DNA of 64,000 nucleotides from Thermaurantimonas sp046295455. Its GTDB lineage: Bacteria > Bacteroidota > Bacteroidia > Flavobacteriales > Schleiferiaceae. Under the pieces are notes generated by a model. That model had not been told where the DNA came from, did not search any database, and saw only the letters and a list, made by a program, of their open reading frames with translations. The DNA is taken from assembly GCA_046295455.1 (NCBI GenBank), contig JBKBNI010000002.1:124001-188000 (forward strand), read 5' to 3'. Both the position numbers and the translations under genes were made by a program. This document shows positions 37,987 through 45,925 of the stretch, in pieces (position 1 is the first letter of the stretch; each line of letters begins with the position of its first letter).

Positions 37987-39111
37987 TCAGACCTGTAAAA
38001 GAACAAGATTGTACAAATCGAGATATATCGGTGCAATTTTTTCGATATCAAATTTTTTGGCATTTTCTAAAGCGCCGGCTCCAATGCGTGTGTAGAGAGA
38101 TTCGTTCTGAAGCAGGTCTATCACATACTTCGCCAACGAATCAATGTCTCCAACCTTAGCCAGGAATCCTGTTTTATCATGAATATTGACCTCCGGCAGT
38201 CCACCTGTGTTGGTACTTACCACAGGTTTTCCGGCAGCCATCGCCTCAAGGGCCACCAATCCAAAGCTTTCCTTTTCTGAAGGCAACAAAAGCACGTCCG
38301 TACACTTCAGTACTCTGTACACATCTACGGCATTTCCCACAAAAATCACATCATCCGCCACACCCATATCTCTTGCCAAAGCTCTGGCAGGTTCTTTATC
38401 GGGGCCATCACCTACCATCAATAGTCTGGCTGGGACATGGGCTCTCACCTTAGCGAAGATTGATATTACATCGTTGAGTCGCTTGACGGGTCTCATATTG
38501 CTGATGTGTGAAACTATTTTCTGCCCATCGGGTGCAAATTGCTTTTTGATGCAGGGGACATCTTTTTCAAATTCCTTTAAATTCACAAAATTTGGAACCA
38601 CTACAATTTCTTTTCGGATGTCAAAATGCTGAAACGAATCTTCTTTCAGACTCTGTGACACAGCCGTAACCACATCGCTTTGATTGATGGAGTAGTTTAC
38701 GGCAGAGTGATAAGCGGGATTACGCCCTACGATGGTAATGTCCGTCCCATGCAAAGTGGTAATGACAGGCAGGTGAACACCGTGCTCCTTAAGTATCCGG
38801 CGTGCATTGATGGCTGCATAGGCATGCGGTATGGCGTAGTGAGCGTGAATTACATCGAGTTTCCACTTCAGGGCAGTTTGTACCACTTTGCTTGTGAGGG
38901 CGAGTTCATACGGAGGAAATTCAAAAAGGGGATATTCATGGACTTTCACTTCATGGTAATAAATGTTTTCCGCAAGTATGTCGAGCCTGACCGGAAGCGC
39001 ATACGTGATGAAGTGCACCTTATGACCCTGCGATGCAAAGTACATCCCTAATTCTGTGGCTACTACCCCACTGCCTCCGTAGGTTGGATGGCATAAAATT
39101 CCGATATTCAT
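37987..39111 (-). CDS. bshA: N-acetyl-alpha-D-glucosaminyl L-malate synthase (bacillithiol synthesis)
   Basis: GT4 glycosyltransferase that joins UDP-GlcNAc and L-malate in the first step of bacillithiol synthesis. The 374 residues begin MNIGILCHPTYGGSGVVATELG, the BshA hallmark, and carry HAHYAIPHAYAA, TTLHGTDITIVG and the donor-binding ESFGLVALEAMAAGKPVVSTNTGGLPE. Length and motifs match BshA of Bacillus and Bacteroidota. It is divergent from the iscA-like gene of the SUF cluster, with 139 bases between the starts. bshB and bshC are not in the window. Confidence 0.95.
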   Translation of the reverse strand: MNIGILCHPTYGGSGVVATELGMYFASQGHKVHFITYALPVRLDILAENIYYHEVKVHEYPLFEFPPYELALTSKVVQTALKWKLDVIHAHYAIPHAYAAINARRILKEHGVHLPVITTLHGTDITIVGRNPAYHSAVNYSINQSDVVTAVSQSLKEDSFQHFDIRKEIVVVPNFVNLKEFEKDVPCIKKQFAPDGQKIVSHISNMRPVKRLNDVISIFAKVRAHVPARLLMVGDGPDKEPARALARDMGVADDVIFVGNAVDVYRVLKCTDVLLLPSEKESFGLVALEAMAAGKPVVSTNTGGLPEVNIHDKTGFLAKVGDIDSLAKYVIDLLQNESLYTRIGAGALENAKKFDIEKIAPIYLDLYNLVLLQV

Positions 39112-39116
39112 AACGA

Positions 39117-39124
39117 CAAAAGTA
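39117..39124 (-). promoter_or_regulatory. -7 promoter motif (TACTTTTG) directly before bshA
   Basis: On the - strand TACTTTTG matches TAnnTTTG and ends five bases before the bshA ATG. Transcription would begin at or next to the start codon. Confidence 0.55.
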
Positions 39125-39217
39125 GCTGGGCGATTGGTAAATGTGTATTGTTTTGAAATTCTGTACCAAATGTCATGTTTTTTTGAACATTGTATGGATC
39201 AGGAAGTTTTATTACCG

Positions 39218-39225
39218 TACTTTTG
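39218..39225 (+). promoter_or_regulatory. -7 promoter motif (TACTTTTG) before the iscA-like/suf genes
   Basis: TACTTTTG matches TAnnTTTG, 25 bases before the ATG at 39251. It sits in a small inverted repeat, GTAC-TTTT-GTAC (39217-39228). An imperfect AATGTCA/TGAACATT repeat lies upstream at 39169-39191. Confidence 0.6.
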
Positions 39226-39250
39226 TACTGTAATTAGATTAATTAAAAAT

Positions 39251-39574
39251 ATGATTCAGGTTTCAGAAAGTGCCAGAAAACAAATATTTCAGCTTTTAGG
39301 GTCTGAGCAAAACACGACAAAAGCTTGCATTCGTGTGAAAGTAACTTCAGGAGGCTGCAGCGGTTTATCATACCAACTCGAATTTGCCGACCCCGAACCT
39401 GATGACAAAGTATTTGAAGACGCAGGTATTCAAATAGCTGTAGATAAGAAGTCCCTGTTGTATCTGGCAGGTACCACTCTGGACTACTCCGGAGGACTGA
39501 ATGGAAAAGGATTTGTGTTTAACAACCCCAATGCAAAGCGCACCTGTGGATGCGGTGAGAGTTTTGCTGTTTAA
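39251..39574 (+). CDS. HesB/IscA-family iron-sulfur carrier
   Basis: A 107-residue A-type carrier that accepts Fe-S clusters from the SUF scaffold and passes them on. The three ligand cysteines are present: one in SGGCSGLSY and two in RTCGCGESF at the C-terminus. The frame could be extended upstream to 39134, but that would cover the promoter motif and add 39 unrelated residues, so ATG 39251 is chosen. It is 12 bases before sufB. It fills the place of sufA, though A-type paralogues cannot be told apart by sequence alone. Confidence 0.92.
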   Translation: MIQVSESARKQIFQLLGSEQNTTKACIRVKVTSGGCSGLSYQLEFADPEPDDKVFEDAGIQIAVDKKSLLYLAGTTLDYSGGLNGKGFVFNNPNAKRTCGCGESFAV

Positions 39575-39586
39575 TAGTGCATCGTT

Positions 39587-41017
39587 ATGGAAATTCTTGA
39601 AAAAGTAACACAAAGCGAATACAAATACGGATTTTATACCCCTGTAGACGCAGATAAGGCACCACCCGGTCTCAATGAAGATATTATACGGCTCATTTCA
39701 GCCAAAAAAAATGAGCCGGAATGGATGACCGAATGGCGATTGGAAGCTTATCGGATTTGGCAAAAGATGACAGAGCCAAAATGGGCAAATGTGAAATATG
39801 AAAAGGTTGATTTCCAATCTATTTCATATTATTCGGCTCCTAAGCCCAAAAAACAACTCAACAGTCTGGACGAAGTAGACCCAGAACTGCTCAAAACCTT
39901 TGAAAAACTCGGCATCAGCCTCGAGGAGCAAAAACGGCTAACCGGTGTGGCTATGGATGTAGTCGTGGATAGCGTGTCTGTAAAAACTACTTTCAAAGAA
40001 AAACTTGCCGAACTTGGGATCATATTCTGCTCCATGAATGAAGCCATTCGTGAACACGGCGATCTTGTACGCAAGTATCTGGGAATGGTTGTTCCAAGGA
40101 CAGACAATTTCTATGCTGCCCTCAATTCAGCGGTTTTCAGCGACGGTTCCTTTTGCTACATTCCCAAAGGAGTGCGCTGTCCGATGGAGCTCAGCACATA
40201 CTTCCGCATAAATGAGGCCGGTACAGGACAATTTGAGCGCACCTTAGTCATTGCCGATGAAGGCAGCTATGTTAGCTATTTGGAAGGATGTACTGCCCCA
40301 ATGCGCGACGAAAACCAGCTGCACGCAGCCGTAGTAGAGCTCATCGCTCTGGATGGCGCCGAAATCAAATATTCTACTGTCCAAAACTGGTATCCCGGCG
40401 ACAAAGAAGGTAAAGGCGGAGTATTTAACTTTGTAACCAAGCGTGGGCTGTGCGAGCGAAACGCAAAAATTTCGTGGACCCAAGTGGAAACGGGATCGGC
40501 TATCACCTGGAAGTACCCTTCATGCATCCTCAAAGGCGATAACAGCATAGGGGAATTTTATTCCGTAGCAGTGACCAATCATCACCAGCAAGCCGATACC
40601 GGCACCAAGATGATACATCTCGGGCGAAATACCCGCAGCACCATCATCTCCAAAGGAATTTCGGCCGGAAAGAGTCAAAATAGTTACCGCGGACTCGTCA
40701 AGATCGGACCGCGTGCCCAAAATGCCCGAAACTTTTCGCAATGCGATAGCATGCTAATGGGCGACCAGTGCGGTGCACATACCTTTCCGTACATCGAAAT
40801 TGAAAACCCAACCGCCAAAGTCGAACACGAGGCCACCACCAGCAAGATTGGAGAGGATCAAATCTTCTACTGCAACCAGCGCGGAATTCCTACGGAAGAG
40901 GCCATCAATTTGATTGTAAACGGTTTTGCCAAGGAAGTCATCAATCAGCTCCCTATGGAATTTGCTGTAGAGGCACAAAAACTCCTGGCAATAAGTCTAG
41001 AAGGTTCAGTAGGATAA
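39587..41017 (+). CDS. sufB: Fe-S cluster assembly scaffold SufB
   Basis: Scaffold subunit of the SufBC2D complex where Fe-S clusters are built, 476 residues. The family core is clear: VPRTDNFYAALNSAVFSDGSF, YIPKGVRCPMELSTYFRIN, YLEGCTAP (conserved Cys), YSTVQNWYPGD and the C-terminal IGEDQIFYCNQRGI with its conserved Cys. No truncation is seen. It lies between the iscA-like gene and sufC. Confidence 0.96.
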   Translation: MEILEKVTQSEYKYGFYTPVDADKAPPGLNEDIIRLISAKKNEPEWMTEWRLEAYRIWQKMTEPKWANVKYEKVDFQSISYYSAPKPKKQLNSLDEVDPELLKTFEKLGISLEEQKRLTGVAMDVVVDSVSVKTTFKEKLAELGIIFCSMNEAIREHGDLVRKYLGMVVPRTDNFYAALNSAVFSDGSFCYIPKGVRCPMELSTYFRINEAGTGQFERTLVIADEGSYVSYLEGCTAPMRDENQLHAAVVELIALDGAEIKYSTVQNWYPGDKEGKGGVFNFVTKRGLCERNAKISWTQVETGSAITWKYPSCILKGDNSIGEFYSVAVTNHHQQADTGTKMIHLGRNTRSTIISKGISAGKSQNSYRGLVKIGPRAQNARNFSQCDSMLMGDQCGAHTFPYIEIENPTAKVEHEATTSKIGEDQIFYCNQRGIPTEEAINLIVNGFAKEVINQLPMEFAVEAQKLLAISLEGSVG

Positions 41018-41063
41018 TTATAATCAAACCAAACACAAACACTCAAAAAAAATTTCTACTTAT

Positions 41064-41816
41064 ATGCTCACTATACGCAATCTCCATGCATCCGTAGACG
41101 GTACACCCATCCTCAGAGGAATTGACTTAACCATTCAAAAGGGTGAAATTCACGCCATCATGGGCCCCAACGGTTCAGGCAAGAGTACGCTTAGCCATGT
41201 GATTGCCGGAAAAGACGATTATGAAGTCACCCAGGGCTCCATCGAGTTTGAAGGGGTGAATATTCTTGAATTATCGCCTGAAGAGAGAGCACACCTCGGA
41301 TTGTTTCTCTCCTTTCAATACCCGGTAGAAATCCCCGGAATATCTGTCACCAATTTTATAAAAACGGCTATCAACGAAAACCGGAAGGCAAATGGGCTTG
41401 GTCCTATGCCTGCGAAGGAAATGCTTAAACTCATGCGCGAGCGAATGGAACTTCTCAATATGGATAAGTCTTTTCTCAGCCGCTCGCTAAATGAAGGATT
41501 TTCGGGTGGAGAGAAAAAACGAAACGAAATCTTCCAACTTGCCATGCTCCAACCCAAGCTGGCCATTCTCGACGAAACCGATTCAGGTCTGGACATAGAT
41601 GCCCTGCGAATCGTGGCCAATGGAGTCAATGCTCTGCGCTCCGGCGAAAATGCTTTTCTCATCATTACCCACTATCAGCGCTTGTTGGACTACATAGTTC
41701 CCGATTTTGTGCACGTGCTCTACAAAGGCAGAATCGTAAAATCCGGCACCAGAGAACTTGCTTTGGAACTTGAAGAAAAAGGCTACGATTGGATTAAAGA
41801 GGAAACAGCCGTCTAA
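41064..41816 (+). CDS. sufC: Fe-S assembly ATPase SufC
   Basis: ABC-type ATPase of SufBC2D, 250 residues. Walker A is GPNGSGKST (residues 34-42); the SufC-specific signature is FSGGEKKRNEI, and Walker B is LAILDETDSGLDIDAL, with the D-E-T-D form typical of SufC. It follows sufB by 46 bases and precedes sufD by 20, as in the standard sufBCD order. Confidence 0.96.
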   Translation: MLTIRNLHASVDGTPILRGIDLTIQKGEIHAIMGPNGSGKSTLSHVIAGKDDYEVTQGSIEFEGVNILELSPEERAHLGLFLSFQYPVEIPGISVTNFIKTAINENRKANGLGPMPAKEMLKLMRERMELLNMDKSFLSRSLNEGFSGGEKKRNEIFQLAMLQPKLAILDETDSGLDIDALRIVANGVNALRSGENAFLIITHYQRLLDYIVPDFVHVLYKGRIVKSGTRELALELEEKGYDWIKEETAV

Positions 41817-41836
41817 TACCCCCTAAACCTCAAAAG

Positions 41837-43156
41837 ATGGAACATCTGAAAGACACCTTGCTATCCTCCTTCATTGTATTTGAAAATCAACTAAACGGTC
41901 AAAAAAAGACTGAATTTCACAGACTGCGCCAGAAAGCCCTGGAAGCATTTGAACAAAAAGGGTTTCCGACAAAAAGGGAAGAAGATTGGAAATACACCAA
42001 CCTGCGACCCATCACCAAATACGACTACAGGATCTTTCACCCAAAAGAAAAAAATCTCGATCTGAATGTCGCCCGAAAGTTCTTTCTATCCGAAACTGAC
42101 ACCTATCGCATTGTATTCGTGGACGGCTATTATGCCTCCTGGCTCAGCCATACCACGCATCATCAGTACGATATATGCACTTTCTCCGCATTGCTCAACA
42201 GATTTGGTGATATTGCCACCGAGTACGTCGGTCGCCTGATCAATTACAGCGACAGCATCACCGCCCTCAATACGGCTTTTGCCCGTGAGGGCGCGTATGT
42301 ATTTGTCCCTGATAATAAGGTTGTGGACAAGCCTATTGAAATCATTTACTTCTCTACAGATTGTGATGTCCCGATGCTTCACCAACCAAGGAATCTGCTT
42401 GTTTTTGGAAAAAACTCGCGGGCCACTATCATAGAAAGCCACTACTCTCTCGGCAATAAACCGGTATTGACCAATGCAGGTACGGAGGTATTTCTGCATG
42501 AGGGCGCGATACTTGATCATTATAAACTTCAAAATGACCACGGAGAGGCAGCTCTCATAGACAACACTGTATACCAATTGGAGAGCTATGCGGTACTCAA
42601 TCTCACCACCATGAGCTTCGGAGGAAAAATGGTTCGAAACAGTCCCACCGTTAAATTGACACAACCTATGGCAGAAGCTCACTTGTGGGGGCTGACTCTT
42701 CTGAACGGCAGCGAAATAGTTGATCATCATACCTCTATTCAGCACATCGCCCCGCACTGTCAGAGCAATGAGCTCTATAAGGGCGTCTTTGACGGCGACT
42801 CCACAGGTATTTTTAACGGAAAGGTATATGTCGCTCCACATGCCCAGAAGACCAATGCCTTTCAGCAAAACAGCAACATACTCCTCTCCCCGCGCGCTAC
42901 AGTGGATACAAAACCTCAGCTGGAAATCTTTGCCAACGATGTGAAGTGCTCACACGGGTGCACCGTAGGCCAGATGGATGCGGAAGCCATGTATTATCTG
43001 AGGCAAAGAGGCATAGCCGAACAAAAAGCAAGGTCTCTGCTGCTGCTAGCCTTCTCGGGTGAAATCACCGACAAAATTGCGCTTCCTGAACTAAAAAGCA
43101 AAGTTATTCAGGTTCTGAATCAGAAAAATCAGATTGATTTTGAATTTGAACTTTAA
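41837..43156 (+). CDS. sufD: Fe-S cluster assembly protein SufD
   Basis: Partner of SufB in the scaffold complex, 439 residues. The N-terminal helical part includes FPTKREEDWKYTNLRPI, and the beta-helix core ends with the conserved SHGCTVGQMDAEAMYYLRQRGI region, where the conserved His and Cys lie near the SufB interface. The cysteine desulfurase sufS, which usually follows sufD in Bacteroidota, is absent; the next gene is on the other strand and unrelated. Confidence 0.94.
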   Translation: MEHLKDTLLSSFIVFENQLNGQKKTEFHRLRQKALEAFEQKGFPTKREEDWKYTNLRPITKYDYRIFHPKEKNLDLNVARKFFLSETDTYRIVFVDGYYASWLSHTTHHQYDICTFSALLNRFGDIATEYVGRLINYSDSITALNTAFAREGAYVFVPDNKVVDKPIEIIYFSTDCDVPMLHQPRNLLVFGKNSRATIIESHYSLGNKPVLTNAGTEVFLHEGAILDHYKLQNDHGEAALIDNTVYQLESYAVLNLTTMSFGGKMVRNSPTVKLTQPMAEAHLWGLTLLNGSEIVDHHTSIQHIAPHCQSNELYKGVFDGDSTGIFNGKVYVAPHAQKTNAFQQNSNILLSPRATVDTKPQLEIFANDVKCSHGCTVGQMDAEAMYYLRQRGIAEQKARSLLLLAFSGEITDKIALPELKSKVIQVLNQKNQIDFEFEL

Positions 43157-43175
43157 TTAAGAATGTGGGCGCCGA

Positions 43176-43586
43176 TCAACGGATCAGTGTGAAGAATCCC
43201 TGACGGCGCACCTCTACACGGTCGCTGCGGTCAGGTAGTTCAAATTCGGCAACGATATGGTACGTGTACACCCCATCTTTCTGGCGGTTGCCCTCAAAAG
43301 TACCGTCCCACCAAAAAGGTTCTCTGTAATCGTTTGCATCAAAGATCATTCTGCCCCAGCGATCAAAAATTTTGATATTAAATCGAATCATCAGACAATT
43401 TGGATTGACCTTTACACCGAATCTGTCATTGATGCCGTCGTCGTTGGGTGTGAAGGCTGTAGGGATGAAGACTACACATTCATTAATTCTGTCTTCCGGC
43501 GGAACTCTATCGTTACCCGACTGGGAGAACCCGGCTACAGGTATTACGAATAATCCAACCAGAAATAACCTAAGTCGTTTGTACAT
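43176..43586 (-). CDS. Small secreted protein consisting almost only of a T9SS type B sorting domain
   Basis: A 136-residue protein with a signal peptide (to about GFSQ, residue 22), a linker of about 15 residues and then a complete type B sorting domain: IPTAFTPNDDGINDRF, IFDRWGRMIFD, WWDGTFEGN and a final FFTLIR. There is no separate passenger domain. Type B cargo is normally several hundred residues or longer. It may be a carrier, a competitor for the sorting machinery or a remnant. A -7 motif lies upstream at 43606-43613, so it is probably its own transcription unit. Confidence 0.88.
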   Translation of the reverse strand: MYKRLRLFLVGLFVIPVAGFSQSGNDRVPPEDRINECVVFIPTAFTPNDDGINDRFGVKVNPNCLMIRFNIKIFDRWGRMIFDANDYREPFWWDGTFEGNRQKDGVYTYHIVAEFELPDRSDRVEVRRQGFFTLIR

Positions 43587-43605
43587 ATCCCATGTAAAAT
43601 CAAGA

Positions 43606-43613
43606 CAAAAATA
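43606..43613 (-). promoter_or_regulatory. -7 promoter motif (TATTTTTG) before the small type B protein
   Basis: On the - strand TATTTTTG matches TAnnTTTG, 19 bases before the ATG at 43586. It suggests separate transcription from the upstream NHL-like lipoprotein gene. Confidence 0.45.
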
Positions 43614-43699
43614 ATGGAGCGAATGTAACTGCGAATGTACCCAGGGACAAAAACCTCTGTAATCTCTGCAAATTTGGTTTCACCGCAATATAGAAACCC

Positions 43700-44899
43700 T
43701 TAATCAAAGTCCAGCGTGAGTTTAAATCGCAAAATCCGACCATTATTTGCATCTGCCACATAGAGAATTTTCTTAAAAAAAGCTACAGAGGTGGGTTGAT
43801 TGAATTGTGTAAAATCACTTCCCCTTCCCCCGAAACTGGCCTTTTGCAGCTTGGTGATACCAGTGGCAGCAGGAGGCTGCACTCCTTCAAGTCCGTTGGA
43901 CGAAAACTGAAACAAGGAATCTTTGGCCCGATCTACTACAAAAATGAAATTAGCTGCATCGCCACTGAGTGTGATTCCCACGGGCTCTTCAAATTTAAAG
44001 GGCTCATGCAGTCCACCGTCCGAACGCGAGGTATCTCCGTAGGGAAAAAATCGCGGCCTGTATTCAGCTCCAAATTCAGTTTCGATTCTTTCGATAAACT
44101 GAACCTTGACGGCTGCATTCGGTTCGAGCATAGTGACCATAAAACTCTGCCCCGTGCGCGCGGTGATTTGAGGAGGTTTTGCAAAGGTGGTGATCCCATA
44201 GGGCTTTTGAAAATAATCATTGAATGTACCCTGAGATGTAGCCACTGTAACCGGGGTGATGTATTGGTCATTGTTGTTGAAGAGAAGTACTGCATCGTCG
44301 GGACCCAGTATGGGATTGCGGGCGGGTCCAGTGCGTGTCACAAAGTACGAATTGTTTTCTGAAGGATTGGCCGAACCGATCACTGCTATTCTATTAAACT
44401 GCACATTCAGATCAGAAGTCGAATAGGTCGTTTTGAAATAAAAAGGATGAATGATTTTGCGAATGATCTGCGCATTGGACTGAGAAAGGCGGTATCCTTC
44501 AGGACCAATCATCCTGATTCGGTATATACAGGTAAATGTAAAGGTAGATCCCGCTATGGTGGTATCCGCGGTTCCGATGGCAAGCAGGTCAAATCTCCTG
44601 TCCTGGGCTACTGACCTCAGTCCGGGCACAAAAAAGCTACCAAGGCGTTTGCCGGTTTCATCCAATTGAATTATTTCCTGAGTGGCTTCATCCGCTACAT
44701 AGATAAGCTGGTCAAACCCAACAATCACATCCACCGGCCTCACAAATTGTGTAAAGGCGGGGAGAATGGGCACATAGGCGATTTCGCGGTTTGTAAACTC
44801 AGGTACGTCGATGAAGCTCAGGTCTGTTTTCTCACCAAAGTACTTTCCACAGTGGGTCAGCAGAAAGCTTAAGACCAAATAGAAAAAAATTTTTCTCAT
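43700..44899 (-). CDS. Lipoprotein with NHL-like beta-propeller repeats
   Basis: A 399-residue protein with a lipobox-like signal (SFLLTHC, Cys17). Several NHL/propeller-like repeats are visible: VRPVDVIVGFDQLIYVADE, EEPVGITLSGDAANFIFVVD and NQPTSVAFFKKILYVADANN. Such propellers bind proteins or polysaccharides. The start overlaps the PorV-like gene by 4 bases (ATGA), so it is translationally coupled and last in the operon that begins at 56053. Its partner and side of the outer membrane are unknown. Confidence 0.82.
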   Translation of the reverse strand: MRKIFFYLVLSFLLTHCGKYFGEKTDLSFIDVPEFTNREIAYVPILPAFTQFVRPVDVIVGFDQLIYVADEATQEIIQLDETGKRLGSFFVPGLRSVAQDRRFDLLAIGTADTTIAGSTFTFTCIYRIRMIGPEGYRLSQSNAQIIRKIIHPFYFKTTYSTSDLNVQFNRIAVIGSANPSENNSYFVTRTGPARNPILGPDDAVLLFNNNDQYITPVTVATSQGTFNDYFQKPYGITTFAKPPQITARTGQSFMVTMLEPNAAVKVQFIERIETEFGAEYRPRFFPYGDTSRSDGGLHEPFKFEEPVGITLSGDAANFIFVVDRAKDSLFQFSSNGLEGVQPPAATGITKLQKASFGGRGSDFTQFNQPTSVAFFKKILYVADANNGRILRFKLTLDFD

Positions 44900-45921
44900 C
44901 TTGACGATTGATTTTTGGGTAGCATAAATCGCACACCGATTATATGTTGAGAGCCAAAAAACCGGGTAGTACTGATGGCATAGTCCATCATTAGTATTTG
45001 GTCAGTTCCAGTTGGTATGGCAAATCCGACTCCAGCCGTAGGAAACACATGTCCTAAAACATTGATTTTGTAACCGATTCTCCCAAAGAACACATCATCA
45101 TAGCTATACTCTCCACCAAGGCGGATGTTTTCGCTATTGTCGTTAGGGTGGCTGATTTGAAAAGCTGCAAGTATGGAGTGTTTGTCCACACGATAGGGTT
45201 CGATGGACATACCGATCGAAAATACGGTAGGTACCGGATTGGACTCAAGCGCCACCCCTGTTGTACGATTAAACGTGACGGGAATGTCATCGCGGGAGGC
45301 GAGCGAACTGCTCCCACCGAAATTCTGAAGGACTGCTGCAAATTGAAGTTTTTTGAAATCCGTTTTGTACAAGAAGGCCATGTCCACTGCAGCAGTATGA
45401 TTGTCAAATCCAGCTATGTGTTCGTACACATACTTTAGTGTGACGCCAAAAGAAAATTGCTCGCTAAGCAACTTTGCATAGGTTGCGCCGAAAGCCATAT
45501 TGACCACCGAAAATTCGCGCCCGGTACCTCCCGGCATAAATTCGGTTCTTTCCTTAATAAATCCTGAGGTTAAAGAATTTAAAGAAAATCCCCATGCAGA
45601 GGTCTCGTCACTCTGAGGATTGACAAAGGAGAGAAAACTCTGGTTGACCCCGGCACCAATAAATTTATTGGCCAGTGTAAAACCCTTATTACCTACCTGA
45701 ACAAGGGCTGCAGGGTTGGATATCACGGAGTATGCATCTCCCGATATGGCTGAGGAGGCGCCTCCAATGGCTACTGAGCGGGGGTTAATGTCGTTTTTGA
45801 GAAAGGTCAGTGCTGAAAGCCCGGCGCGCTCCCCTCCGTAATTAGGAAAAACCTGGCCGTGCGTAACACTCTGATTCAGCACAAACATCAAAACAAACCA
45901 TAATACACCTAAATGCTTCAT
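44896..45921 (-). CDS. PorV/PorQ-family outer-membrane beta-barrel
   Basis: A 341-residue FadL-like barrel with a signal peptide (cut near THGQ). It carries the hallmark N-terminal segment of the family: GLSALTFLKNDINPRSVAIGGASSAISGDAYSVISNPAAL. PorV carries T9SS cargo from the translocon to the attachment complex; PorQ has a related role. This copy lies in an operon with T9SS cargo and a TonB receptor, not with core secretion genes, so it may be a dedicated cargo adaptor. It starts 4 bases after the TonB receptor stop. Confidence 0.85.
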   Translation of the reverse strand: MKHLGVLWFVLMFVLNQSVTHGQVFPNYGGERAGLSALTFLKNDINPRSVAIGGASSAISGDAYSVISNPAALVQVGNKGFTLANKFIGAGVNQSFLSFVNPQSDETSAWGFSLNSLTSGFIKERTEFMPGGTGREFSVVNMAFGATYAKLLSEQFSFGVTLKYVYEHIAGFDNHTAAVDMAFLYKTDFKKLQFAAVLQNFGGSSSLASRDDIPVTFNRTTGVALESNPVPTVFSIGMSIEPYRVDKHSILAAFQISHPNDNSENIRLGGEYSYDDVFFGRIGYKINVLGHVFPTAGVGFAIPTGTDQILMMDYAISTTRFFGSQHIIGVRFMLPKNQSSR

Positions 45922-45925
45922 TTGC

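Noticed and set aside
39134..39250. Upstream extension of the iscA-like gene
   Set aside because: It would include the -7 promoter motif and 39 residues unlike any A-type carrier.
42086..42868. 260-codon open frame opposite sufD
   Set aside because: It lies wholly within sufD, whose protein motifs are clear; it is a reading-frame shadow.
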